Assembly: GCF_001956985.1 (NCBI RefSeq)
Contig: NZ_CP019082.1
Location: forward strand, 6,262,001-6,326,000
Direction of reading: 5' to 3'
Length of the DNA: 64,000 nucleotides
Source of the DNA: Paludisphaera borealis
GTDB taxonomy: Bacteria > Planctomycetota > Planctomycetia > Isosphaerales > Isosphaeraceae
The translations under genes were made by a program, and so were the position numbers. Position 1 is the first letter of the stretch; each line of letters opens with the position of its first letter. This document shows, piece by piece, positions 33,228 to 41,661 of this stretch. The notes under the pieces were generated by a model, which was not told the DNA's origin, did not search any database, and saw only the letters and a list, made by a program, of their open reading frames with translations.

Positions 33228-35882
33228 TCAACCCTTGTGGCGGATGACCCGCCCGGGCCTGTCGCCAGTCGCCTTGCCGTTCTGGAAGACAGGGCGGCCG
33301 TTGACCAGCACGTGGACGATGCCTTCGCTGTAATGGAACGGTTCGAGATAGGTCGACTTGTCGACGACGGTCTTCGGGTCGAAGACCGTCACGTCGGCGA
33401 ACATCCCAGCGCGGAGCAGGCCGCGGTCCTGGATGCCGAGCTTGGCCGCGTTCAAGGAGGACATCTTTCGAACGGCGTCCTCGACGGCCAGAAGCCGACG
33501 CTCCCGGACGTAGACCCCCAGGACGCGCGGGAACGTGCCGAAGCTGCGGGGATGCGGATGCCCTCGGCGGAGGCTCCCCTCGACGGCCAGCGCGAGGCCG
33601 TCGGAACCGATCGAGCACCACGGCTGCCGGAGCGCCAGGTTCATGTCCTCCTCGGTGTGGTGCGCGTAGATGGTGGACACCGAGCCCCCCTCCTCGATCA
33701 GGAAGTCGAGGAAGAGGTCGAGCGGATCCGCCTTGGCCTGATCCGGGCTCGACTTCGCCTTCGCCGCGAGGATGACGTCCATCGTCTTGCCCTCGAACGC
33801 GACGTTCTTCGGGGTCAGCCGGGCGCTGACGAGCATCCGCGACCAGTCGCCGCCGACGGCCTTGTAATGGTCGTACCAGCCGGGCAGGCCGTCGCGGATC
33901 TCGGCCTTGAGCCTGTCGCGCTGCGACGGGTCTTTCAGGCGGGCGAGCAGCGCTGTTTTGCCCCCTTCGTGAGCCCAGGGGGGGATGATGGTCACGAGGT
34001 CGTTGTTGCCGCGCGTGTAGGGGTAGATGTTCGCCTGGACGTTCACGCCCCGCCGCCGCGCGTCCTCGATCCGGGCGACGACCTGATCCATCTTCCCCCA
34101 GAAGGCCTGGTCGGCGATCTTCAGATGGAGGATGTCGACGGGCACGTCCCCCCGTTCGCCGATGGTGATCGCCTCGTCGATCGCGGCGAAGACGTCCGTC
34201 CCCTCGTTGCGCATGTGGCTCGAAAAGATCCCGCCGTGCCGCCGGACGACGTCCACGAGCGCGACGAGGTCGTCCGTCGTCACCTTGAGTTCCCTCGGCC
34301 CGGCGAGCATCGTCGAGAGGCCGAACGCTCCCTCGCTCATCGCGCCGTCGAGGAGGGTCTTCACCTCCTCCAGTTGCGCGGCGGTCGGCCGGTCCAAAGC
34401 GTCGCCGGTCACGCAGTCGAGGAGCGTCCCGAGGCCGACGTACGAGGCGACGTTCGGCGCGATCTTGCTCCGTTCGAGGGCGTCGAAATAACCGCCGAGG
34501 GTCGTCCACTCGAAGGTCTTGTCGCCGAACTTGACCCTTTTGGGGTGGAGCTTGCCCAGCGAAGGCCCCCCCGACGAATCCTCGCCGAGCACCTCGGTGG
34601 TCACGCCCTGGCTGACCTTGCTCGTCCCGGCGCCGTCTTCGAATAAAGTCATATCGGAGTGCGAGTGTATGTCGATGAAGCCCGGCGCGACGATCAGCCC
34701 ACGGGCTTCGATCACGCGACGCGCGGGGGTGCCGGCCGGGATGCGGCCGACGGCCTCGATCCGGTCGCCCCGCACGGCGACGTCGCCCCGGTACGCGGGG
34801 TTCCCCGAGCCGTCGACGATCGTGCCGCCGCGGATCAGCAGGTCGAGCGGCTCGACCGCGGCCTCGGCCTTCGCAGCTTCAGGCCGCATCGCGACCGCCA
34901 GCGCGGCGACGGCCCAGCAGGTCGCGGGGGTCGAGATGAACTGGTGCTTGCCGTGCGGGTCGCCGTTGTCGAAGTACTCCTGGACCGGCTTCGCCCGCGT
35001 CTCCATCCGCCACGAACCGTCCGGCTGCTGGCTCTCCAGGAGGTAACGGACACCCCGTTCAAAGGCCGGAGAACTCGGACTCGCGCCCGACTCGCTCAGA
35101 CGCACGAGGGCCTGGCCCGAGGCGTAGGCGTCGCTCGGCAATTTGTCGGCCGACGACCAGCCGCCGTCCTCGTTTTGCCTGGCGAGCACGCTTTCTCTCG
35201 CCCGCGTGATCGCGTCCGATCCGGCGCCCAGGAGGGTCAGTCCCCAGAGCTGCGAGCTGTAATCTTCCTGGACTGACCGAGGGGCGTTCTCGATCCAGCG
35301 CAGGGCGCTGGCCACGGCGGCGTCCGCCGGCGCCTTGTCCGGCCCCCGGGCGAAACTCTTCAGCCCGTACGCCGAGATCACCGTGCATGTCACCGCCGAT
35401 TCTTCCATCGGCGGGCGCCCGCCGGTCGTCCATCGGCCGTCCTTGCCCTGCGTCTTGAGGAGGAACGACGTCATGGCGTCGGTGGTCTCGTCGGCTTCCA
35501 GACCGCCGATGTCGAGGGTCCAGAGGCCGTAACCAACCGTCATCGCGCCGCCGCCGACCCCCTTGCCCGCCTTCATCGCCGATCGCTTCTCGACGAACGA
35601 TTCCAGGGTGAACTCGGCCTGGGCCTGGAGCAGCGTCTCATCGGCGCTGACGCCCGCATCATGGGCCTTGACCGTCGCCAACATCGGCAGCGTCTGGTGG
35701 TGGCAGGAGAAGCAGTCGCGATGCGTGGGGTAATTCGAGGCCGCTTTCTGGACCAGCGCCAGCCCCTTCGTCACCGCCTCCTTGACCCTGTCATGAGGCG
35801 GGCCCGCCGCCGATGCGGGGACGACCAGGGCGAATACGACGGTCAGCAAGGCCAATGAGAAGGCGAGTGTCTTGAGCATCAT
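33228..35882 (-). CDS. Exported fusion: CxxCH/terpenoid-cyclase-like toroid plus D-aminoacylase-type amidohydrolase
   Basis: Predicted length is 884 aa from ATG 35882 (a second Met follows). A signal peptide (LAFSLALLTVVFALVVPASAA) leads into a ~340-residue region of the prenyltransferase/squalene-cyclase type, with repeats such as GGWSSADKLPSDAYASGQALV and LESQQPDGSWR. Near its start is DCFSCHHQTLP, a CxxCH motif able to attach c-type haem. The second half (about 355-884) is an N-acyl-D-amino-acid deacylase-type amidohydrolase: LIVAPGFIDIHSHSDM with the metal-binding HxH, HMRNEG, and STIYAHHTEEDMN, ending with MFADVTVFDPKT. The two folds are usually separate proteins; this joins them. The substrate is unknown, perhaps N-acyl-D-amino acids or related cell-wall fragments outside the cytoplasm. 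Confidence 0.82.
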   Translation of the reverse strand: MMLKTLAFSLALLTVVFALVVPASAAGPPHDRVKEAVTKGLALVQKAASNYPTHRDCFSCHHQTLPMLATVKAHDAGVSADETLLQAQAEFTLESFVEKRSAMKAGKGVGGGAMTVGYGLWTLDIGGLEADETTDAMTSFLLKTQGKDGRWTTGGRPPMEESAVTCTVISAYGLKSFARGPDKAPADAAVASALRWIENAPRSVQEDYSSQLWGLTLLGAGSDAITRARESVLARQNEDGGWSSADKLPSDAYASGQALVRLSESGASPSSPAFERGVRYLLESQQPDGSWRMETRAKPVQEYFDNGDPHGKHQFISTPATCWAVAALAVAMRPEAAKAEAAVEPLDLLIRGGTIVDGSGNPAYRGDVAVRGDRIEAVGRIPAGTPARRVIEARGLIVAPGFIDIHSHSDMTLFEDGAGTSKVSQGVTTEVLGEDSSGGPSLGKLHPKRVKFGDKTFEWTTLGGYFDALERSKIAPNVASYVGLGTLLDCVTGDALDRPTAAQLEEVKTLLDGAMSEGAFGLSTMLAGPRELKVTTDDLVALVDVVRRHGGIFSSHMRNEGTDVFAAIDEAITIGERGDVPVDILHLKIADQAFWGKMDQVVARIEDARRRGVNVQANIYPYTRGNNDLVTIIPPWAHEGGKTALLARLKDPSQRDRLKAEIRDGLPGWYDHYKAVGGDWSRMLVSARLTPKNVAFEGKTMDVILAAKAKSSPDQAKADPLDLFLDFLIEEGGSVSTIYAHHTEEDMNLALRQPWCSIGSDGLALAVEGSLRRGHPHPRSFGTFPRVLGVYVRERRLLAVEDAVRKMSSLNAAKLGIQDRGLLRAGMFADVTVFDPKTVVDKSTYLEPFHYSEGIVHVLVNGRPVFQNGKATGDRPGRVIRHKG

Positions 35883-36071
35883 GACGTCCGCGCGGGGGTG
35901 TCGAGACGTTGGGTGGCACGGGGCAAGCCTACACCGACGCGAGGAGGCGGGAAAGAGAGCGGTAAGGGACCTGAAAACAGAAAGCTCGTCGGAGACGCCA
36001 GGACGCGTAGCGTGCGACTGAACCGTCATTCCCTCTGGAGTATCTGAAAATGGCCTCGCGAAGGCCTGCCC

Positions 36072-36154
36072 CGAATACAAGCTCGAAGCGCCAGCGAGTG
36101 GATGCCTCCAATGGCCCGACGGAGATTCACTCGCTGGCGCTTCGAGCTTGTATT
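36072..36154. repeat. Long hairpin repeat, copy 5, perfect and with compensatory change
   Basis: Arms 36072-36099 and 36127-36154 are perfect inverted copies (28 bases) around a 27-base loop. Where other copies have GCCCGAAG paired with CTTCGGGC, this one has GCTCGAAG paired with CTTCGAGC: a C-to-T change on one arm is matched by G-to-A on the other, keeping the pair. The tail motif CCCTTTTCATGGGGTGGGG follows at 36178-36196. It sits in the gap between the fusion gene (minus) and the PEP-CTERM gene (plus). Confidence 0.9.
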
Positions 36155-36196
36155 CGGACCCGAGCCACCCCGAACCTCCCTTTTCATGGGGTGGGG

Positions 36197-36662
36197 CGAC
36201 CTTTTTAAGGTCATGAGTGTTGCTTTGTGGAATCGGCCGCGACGAAACTCAAACCGGATCGTCAAGCCTTGCACAAACATTGTGAATATTTCTTCATTTA
36301 GCGATTGAAATCCGTCTCGGCGCTTGCTAGATTCTGCGCCATGGATGTCGCCAATATTCTGTGGATGAGAAGTATGTCGCAGTATTGGTGGAGGACTACC
36401 GGTGAGGTGGGCGACGACGAAGAGCCCAATTGCAGAGGCCTCCAGGTGGTCCTGAGCCTTGGCATAAACCCCGGTACGGCGGACCTCGACAAAGGCCGCT
36501 AGAAGCGTTTCTCGTCTCGGGCCTCGGGCGTAACGGGCGTGTTGCCAAAAAGCAACATTCGTCACGAACGTCGACGTCAGCGCGCCGACCGAACTTTTGG
36601 GAATCGGATTCCTGATTGCGCAGCGAGCCTGCGCGCATCACTTCACCCTGAGGATCACTTCA
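36197..36662. other. 466-bp region without a supported gene, AT-rich in part
   Basis: No reading frame here has a ribosome site or recognisable content. Bases 36235-36310 are markedly AT-rich and contain CACAA-ACA-TTGTG (36272-36284), a small inverted repeat, with TTGCAC overlapping it. A second small hairpin, GTTGC-CAAAAA-GCAAC, lies at 36541-36556. The region precedes the PEP-CTERM gene and probably contains its promoter, which I cannot place. Confidence 0.4.
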
Positions 36663-37697
36663 ATGAAGAATGTTGATGGATTGACAGGGCGCCCGCAGCG
36701 CCACCGCTTCCTTGCCTGGGGCCTTTTGGCCCCTGTCGTCGCGGCCTCAATGCTCTGTAGCAACGCCCAGGCCTACAGTGGGTTGACGATCAACGCGACG
36801 TTCGACAGCTCGATCACCAGCCTGCCCGACGCGGTTGCGATCGAAGGCGCCATCAACTCCGCGATCAGTGTTCTTGAACACGACATCTCCAGTCCGATCA
36901 CGGTTTCGATCCTTTTCCAGAACATGAACAGCGGATTGGGCGAGAGCACGTCTGGTGTTTACACCCTATCCTATTTTGATTACTACAATGCGTTGAAGGC
37001 TCACATGACCACGCCTGAGCAGCTCACCGCCCTCGCTTCGTTGGGCCAGGCTCCCACGTCCTCGTCCTCGCCCAACCCCGTCAATGGCAGCACGTCGATG
37101 GAGATTTCGGCGCCGCAAGGCAGGATGCTTGGATTCGACACTCCTGGCGTGGTCACGGGCCCGGGAGGCACATACGACACGATCATCGGATTGAATACGT
37201 CGATCACCAGCCCGCCACAGGGCCTCGCTGGGTACTACGGCCTTCAGGCCGTCGCGAACCACGAGCTGGACGAGGCTCTCGGCATCGGCGGCCTCGGCTC
37301 GTTCCTCGGGACCAGTCTCTCTGGCGTTGGATCGTTGGATCTCTACCGATATTCCGCGCCTGGCGTCCGCAGCTTCACGACCGATCAGAACGCGAACTCC
37401 TACTTTTCCCTCGATGGGGGCAAAACGGTCCTCTCCTACTTCAATCAAATAGCAGGGGCTGACTACGGAGATTGGGCAGGCGGTGCCAATCCCCAAGTAC
37501 AAGACGCGTTCGGCACTCCCGGAACGAATCCGGCCTTGGGGGCGAATGAGCTCGCGTCATTCAGTGCGATTGGTTACAGCCTCTCGGCGCAAGCCGTGCC
37601 GGAGCCTTCGAGCTTCGCGATGCTGGGCACTGCAATTCTGTTCTTCTCGGGCCATTGCTGGTCGCGCTCCAAGCAACGCGCGAGGGTCGCGGCGTAA
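36663..37697 (+). CDS. PEP-CTERM protein resembling NF038122-type metalloproteases
   Basis: Predicted length is 344 aa from ATG 36663 behind GAGGATC. A signal peptide (GLLAPVVAASMLCSNAQAY) is followed by a beta-rich body (TINATFDSSI, SPITVSILFQNM) and a zinc-protease-like motif ANHELDEALGIG around residue 200: His, Glu, then Glu rather than the usual second His. This matches my memory of the NF038122 family, which is annotated as a metalloprotease, but the full zinc site was not established. The C-terminus is a PEP-CTERM tag: VPEPSSF, a hydrophobic helix (AMLGTAILFFSGHCW) and a basic end (RSKQRARVAA). It should be exported and processed by an exosortase. Ser/Gly/Thr-rich composition is typical of such surface proteins. 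Confidence 0.78.
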   Translation: MKNVDGLTGRPQRHRFLAWGLLAPVVAASMLCSNAQAYSGLTINATFDSSITSLPDAVAIEGAINSAISVLEHDISSPITVSILFQNMNSGLGESTSGVYTLSYFDYYNALKAHMTTPEQLTALASLGQAPTSSSSPNPVNGSTSMEISAPQGRMLGFDTPGVVTGPGGTYDTIIGLNTSITSPPQGLAGYYGLQAVANHELDEALGIGGLGSFLGTSLSGVGSLDLYRYSAPGVRSFTTDQNANSYFSLDGGKTVLSYFNQIAGADYGDWAGGANPQVQDAFGTPGTNPALGANELASFSAIGYSLSAQAVPEPSSFAMLGTAILFFSGHCWSRSKQRARVAA

Positions 37698-37731
37698 CCC
37701 GGCTGCGTTGCATCGCGTCCGTCAGGGCGCA

Positions 37732-37777
37732 GGACGAGCCCACCTGGTTGATCTCCGATCGACTTCCGAGCTCGTCC
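37732..37777. other. Inverted repeat after the PEP-CTERM gene
   Basis: GGACGAGC (37732-37739) and GCTCGTCC (37770-37777) are perfect inverted 8-base arms with a 30-base loop, 34 bases after the stop. Two 10-base palindromes, TCAGGCCTGA (37829-37838) and TTGAATTCAA (37845-37854), follow, then CCGCC/GGCGG (37869-37886). The region separates convergent genes, so a bidirectional terminator or small repeat cluster is likely. Confidence 0.35.
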
Positions 37778-37968
37778 CGCCCGTGATTCGACTCCGGCTT
37801 GGCCACGCTCTCGGAGGGGGGAAAGGGGTCAGGCCTGAATCACATTGAATTCAAGGAGCAAAACCTTGCCGCCCACCGAAAGGCGGGAAGCAAGCCGCCT
37901 CGCTCCAAATCCGACTCGAACGCTCGGGCGACTTTTGTTCTTGTGAATCCCCAGGATCACGCGGGAGG

Positions 37969-39048
37969 CTAATCACTCCGCGAGGCGGCGACGATCTGGG
38001 CGGCGACGCGGACGGCTTCGATCAGGCTGGAAGGGTCGGCGGTCCCTTGCCAGGCGATGTCGAACGCCGTGCCGTGAGCGACGCTCGTCCGCACGATCGG
38101 CAGGCCGAGGGTGACGTTCACCCCGCGCCGGAATCCGGCGGTCTTGAGCGCAATGTGCCCCTGATCGTGGTACATCGCGACCACGGCGTCGAACGCGCCC
38201 GAGAGGGCGTTGATGTAGAGCGTGTCGTTGGGAAGAGGCCCCGAGACGTCGAACCCCTCGGCCCGGGTCAAGTCGACGGCCGGCCGGATGATCGTGACTT
38301 CCTCGTCGCCGAACAGGCCGTTCTCGCCGGCGTGGGGGTTGAGCGATGAGACGGCGATCTTGGGCCGCCTGCCAGCCGTCAGTGGTCGAAGCGCCCGGTC
38401 GGCCAGCCGGATCTTGGCGGCGACCGAATCGACCGTGATCGCGTCGAAGACGTCGCGCAAGGCCATGTGCAGCGTGACGTGAACGACGCCCAGACCGGGC
38501 CGAATCGGCGCCCTGGCGGAATTCCGGTCGGCCGCGAGGTAAAGCATCATCGCGTGGTCGGGCGTCCCGCACCGGTCGGCGAGGATCTCGGTGTGCCCCG
38601 GGTGGCGGATTCCGGCCAGGTGGAGCGATTCCTTGTTCAACGGCAGGGTCGTGATCGCGTCGATTCGACCTTTCAGAGCCAGGTCGATCGCGTAATTCAG
38701 ATAGTCGTGCGCCGCGCGGCCCGCGCGAGCGTCGACGCGCGCGGGGAGGACGTCCTCGACCCGCGCCGAGCCCGGAGGATCGAGGCAGGGGGCGGTGGTT
38801 GGGGACGACTCGGCGTCCTCGGGCCGGTCGATCTCCTGGACGCGGACGTCGAGGCCCGCCAGGTCGAAGGCGCGGCGAAGGACGGCGGCGCTGCCGATCA
38901 CCAGCGGCCGGCAAAGCGCGTGCAGCGCCGGGTCGGTCCAGGCCCTGGCGATGACCTCGGGGCCGACGCCCGCAACGTCGCCCATCGTCAAGGCCACGGT
39001 CGGTCGCTCAGGGGGATGTATCGGCTTGTCGTTCGAAGGCGTGGTCAT
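37969..39048 (-). CDS. pdxA: PdxA family 4-hydroxythreonine-4-phosphate dehydrogenase-like enzyme
   Basis: Predicted length is 359 aa, close to the family norm. PdxA oxidises 4-phosphohydroxy-L-threonine in pyridoxal phosphate synthesis. Signature stretches are GDVAGVGPEVIARAW near the start, GIRHPGHTEILAD (a metal-ligand His), NPHAGENGLFGDEE, and MYHDQGHIALK with another ligand His. Near the end, LGLPIVRTSVAHGTAFDIA is also typical. The protein is cytoplasmic. No other pyridoxal genes are adjacent, and PdxA2-like relatives can serve other pathways, so the biosynthetic role is probable rather than certain. The ATG at 39048 has only a weak ribosome site. It is convergent with the PEP-CTERM gene and divergent from the radical SAM gene. 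Confidence 0.88.
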   Translation of the reverse strand: MTTPSNDKPIHPPERPTVALTMGDVAGVGPEVIARAWTDPALHALCRPLVIGSAAVLRRAFDLAGLDVRVQEIDRPEDAESSPTTAPCLDPPGSARVEDVLPARVDARAGRAAHDYLNYAIDLALKGRIDAITTLPLNKESLHLAGIRHPGHTEILADRCGTPDHAMMLYLAADRNSARAPIRPGLGVVHVTLHMALRDVFDAITVDSVAAKIRLADRALRPLTAGRRPKIAVSSLNPHAGENGLFGDEEVTIIRPAVDLTRAEGFDVSGPLPNDTLYINALSGAFDAVVAMYHDQGHIALKTAGFRRGVNVTLGLPIVRTSVAHGTAFDIAWQGTADPSSLIEAVRVAAQIVAASRSD

Positions 39049-39277
39049 CCCTATGATTGTGAGATCAAGGCTTCGGCTTGTCCAGAAGAGTCGAGGCCGC
39101 GTGGGTCGGCTGTTCAGCGGCGCAAGCCCCGGTTAAGATGCGAAGCATGACCCGTTCTCGACCAGGATTGCGAGAACGCCGGCCTTGGCTCAGGTCCGTA
39201 TGTTCTGGACGACCCTTGCGGTTGCGGAACCGACCGTTTCAGCCATTTCGACGATCACCTCGCGGGGGTACGCGCCG

Positions 39278-41071
39278 ATGCTCAACCAGAAACTCAAAGA
39301 CGCCGTCGTTTCTCGGATCTTGACGAAGGTCCGGACGCCCGCGCAGTACGTCGGCGGCGAGCTGAACAGCATCGCCAAGGATCACAGCACCGTTCAGGGA
39401 ACGCTCTGCCTGGCGTTTCCCGACACGTATTCGATCGGGATGAGCCATCACGGGCTCCAGGTCCTTTACAGCCTGATGAACGATCTGGGCTGGGCGTGCG
39501 AGCGGGCGTTCACGCCGCTCCCCGACTTCGAGGCCGGCCTCCGCGAGCACGGTCTGCCGCTCTACGGCCTGGAGACGTTCACGCCGCTCAACCAGTTCGA
39601 CGTCCTCGGCTTCACGCTCCAGTACGAGATCTCGTACTCGAACGTCCTGACGATGCTCGACCTCGGCGGGATTCCGCTCCACGCCGAGGATCGCGGCGAC
39701 GACGACACCCTGGTCATCGCCGGGGGCCCGGGCGGCCAGAACCCCGAGCTGCTCGCGCCGTTCATCGACCTGTTCGTCATGGGAGACGGCGAGCCCAGCC
39801 TGCCGGTCGTCTGCGAACAATGGCGCGAGATGAAGGGCTCGGGCCTGTCGCGCGAGGAGAAGCTGGCGCGGATCGTCGGCTCGGTCAACTGGGCGTACGC
39901 GCCTCGGTTCTACGAGCCGATCTACGCCGAGGACGGCACGATCGTCGAGATCCGCCGGCTCCGCGACGACGTGCCGGCCGGCATCCGGCCGTGCGTGATC
40001 CAGGATCTGGACGGCACGCCGTTGCCTGTCAGGCCGGTCGTCCCGGTCGTCGAGACCGCGCATGACCGGATCGCCATCGAGATCATGCGCGGCTGCCCCT
40101 GGCAGTGCCGGTTCTGCCAGAGCACGGTCATCAAGCGCCCGCTCCGCTACCGCACCGTCGAGACGATCGTCGACGCGGCCCTCGAATCGTACCGCAACAC
40201 CGGCTACGACGAGATCAGCCTGCTGTCGCTGTCGACCAGCGACTACCCCGACTTCGAGCGCCTGGTCACGCGGATGAGCGAGGTCTTCACGCCGCTGGGG
40301 GTCAAGATCTCGCTGCCGAGCCTGCGGATCACCGAGACGCTCAAGAAGATCCCGGCCTTGCTCCAGGAGGGGCGGCGGAGTGGCTTGACCCTCGCGCCCG
40401 AGGTCGCCCGCGACGACATGCGCGAGCAGATCCGCAAGCCGATCAACAACACCGACCTGTACGAAGGCTGCGCCGAGGCGTTTCGCCGAGGGTGGAAGAA
40501 GGTCAAGCTCTACTTCATGTGCGGGCTCCCCGGCGAGCGGCCGGCGGACCTGGACGGGATCATCGAGATGGCCGAGACCATCGCGCGGATCGGCAAGGAC
40601 GTCACCGGCCGGCACGCCGAGGTGATCGCCAGCGTCTCCAACTTCATCCCCAAGCCGCACACCCCCTACCAGTGGAACGGCATCCAGTCCCGCGACTACC
40701 TCAAGTGGGCCCACAAGTACCTGCGGTCCCGGGTCCGGATTCGCACGGTCACGATCAAAGGACACGACATCGAGCGGAGCATGCTCGAAGGGATCATGAC
40801 CCGAGGCGACCGCCGCGTCGCCGCCGCGCTCGAGGAAGCCTGGCGGCGCGGGGCCCGGCTCGACGCCTGGACCGAATACTTCGATCACAAGCTGTGGTGG
40901 AAGACGTTCGAGGATCTGGGCATCGACGTCGAGTGGTACAGCCACCGCGACCGGCCCACCGACGAGGTGCTCCCCTGGGACCACATCCATATCAAGTACG
41001 GCCGCGACTACCTGGTGAAGGAGCAGAACCGCTCCGTCGTCCAGCTTGAGGCCATGGCCGGGGCGGTGTGA
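39278..41071 (+). CDS. Radical SAM protein of the TIGR03960 type with an N-terminal B12-binding-like domain
   Basis: Predicted length is 597 aa from ATG 39278, which follows GGGGG; the reading from 39185 is not supported. The N-terminal ~200 residues look like the cobalamin-binding-like fold of the YgiQ/TIGR03960 group (LAFPDTYSIGMSHHGLQ, GFTLQYEISYSNVLTML, IAGGPGGQNPE). The radical SAM centre is CPWQCRFC (CxxxCxxC) in RGCPWQCRFCQST, with a downstream glycine-rich SAM motif (LAPEVARDDMREQI). In many bacteria this protein is followed by or fused to a DUF2344 partner; none is seen here. It probably modifies a macromolecule, but the substrate is unknown. The 4Fe-4S enzyme is cytoplasmic. A Uma2-type gene starts 30 bases downstream. 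Confidence 0.88.
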   Translation: MLNQKLKDAVVSRILTKVRTPAQYVGGELNSIAKDHSTVQGTLCLAFPDTYSIGMSHHGLQVLYSLMNDLGWACERAFTPLPDFEAGLREHGLPLYGLETFTPLNQFDVLGFTLQYEISYSNVLTMLDLGGIPLHAEDRGDDDTLVIAGGPGGQNPELLAPFIDLFVMGDGEPSLPVVCEQWREMKGSGLSREEKLARIVGSVNWAYAPRFYEPIYAEDGTIVEIRRLRDDVPAGIRPCVIQDLDGTPLPVRPVVPVVETAHDRIAIEIMRGCPWQCRFCQSTVIKRPLRYRTVETIVDAALESYRNTGYDEISLLSLSTSDYPDFERLVTRMSEVFTPLGVKISLPSLRITETLKKIPALLQEGRRSGLTLAPEVARDDMREQIRKPINNTDLYEGCAEAFRRGWKKVKLYFMCGLPGERPADLDGIIEMAETIARIGKDVTGRHAEVIASVSNFIPKPHTPYQWNGIQSRDYLKWAHKYLRSRVRIRTVTIKGHDIERSMLEGIMTRGDRRVAAALEEAWRRGARLDAWTEYFDHKLWWKTFEDLGIDVEWYSHRDRPTDEVLPWDHIHIKYGRDYLVKEQNRSVVQLEAMAGAV

Positions 41072-41100
41072 TCGACGAGAGTCATCCTGGAGCGTTCTCA

Positions 41101-41661
41101 ATGGCCGCCGAACTGACGACTCGCCTGCTGACCGCCGAGCAGTTCCTGACTGCGGACCTCGGAGAAGGGACGTTCGAGCTGGTCCACGGGGAGGTTGTCC
41201 GCATGTCGCCGCCGAGTCCTGAACACGGCCTGATCTGCGGCAACATCGCCGGCATTCTCTGGGAATACGGCCGGCGTTCGGGATTCGGCTACACACTCTC
41301 GAACGACTCCGCCGTCCTCACGGAACGCAGTCCGGACACGGTTCGCGGCCCGGACGTCTGCTTCTACAGCCACGCCCGGTGGCCGCGATCGCAAGTTAGC
41401 AGAGCCTTGCCCCCCGTTGCGCCAGATCTCGTCGTCGAGGTGTCGTCCCCGGGCAATCGTCCGGGCGCGATGCTTCAAAAGATCGGCGAATACCTGAACG
41501 CCGGCGTGCTGATGGTCTGGGTGGTCTATCCAAAGAGCCGGACCGTCGCCGTGTACCGCACGTTCGACGCTCCTCCTGTCGTTCTGCAACTGGATCAGAC
41601 GATCGAGAACCTCCCCGAGCTTCCCGGTTTTCGGTGCCTCGTTTCGGACGTCTTTCTTTGA
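41101..41661 (+). CDS. Uma2 family endonuclease-like protein
   Basis: Predicted length is 186 aa from ATG 41101, preceded by GGAG. The Uma2 (DUF820) pattern is present: LTAEQFLTADLGEGTFELVHGEVVRMSPPSPEHG near the N-terminus, a central VRGPDVCFYS with the conserved Asp of the PD-(D/E)XK-like core, and LPPVAPDLVVEVSSPGN with the Glu-x-x-Ser-Pro motif. Uma2 proteins are abundant in cyanobacteria and planctomycetes; a nuclease fold is clear but substrates are not established. The protein is cytoplasmic. It ends where the next gene begins, with TTGA overlap at 41658-41661, so the downstream gene may be coupled to it. Confidence 0.85.
   Translation: MAAELTTRLLTAEQFLTADLGEGTFELVHGEVVRMSPPSPEHGLICGNIAGILWEYGRRSGFGYTLSNDSAVLTERSPDTVRGPDVCFYSHARWPRSQVSRALPPVAPDLVVEVSSPGNRPGAMLQKIGEYLNAGVLMVWVVYPKSRTVAVYRTFDAPPVVLQLDQTIENLPELPGFRCLVSDVFL

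Noticed and set aside
36305-36615. Small ORFs of 60-65 residues in the gap after the hairpin
   Set aside because: No ribosome sites, overlapping frames on both strands and no domain; noise.
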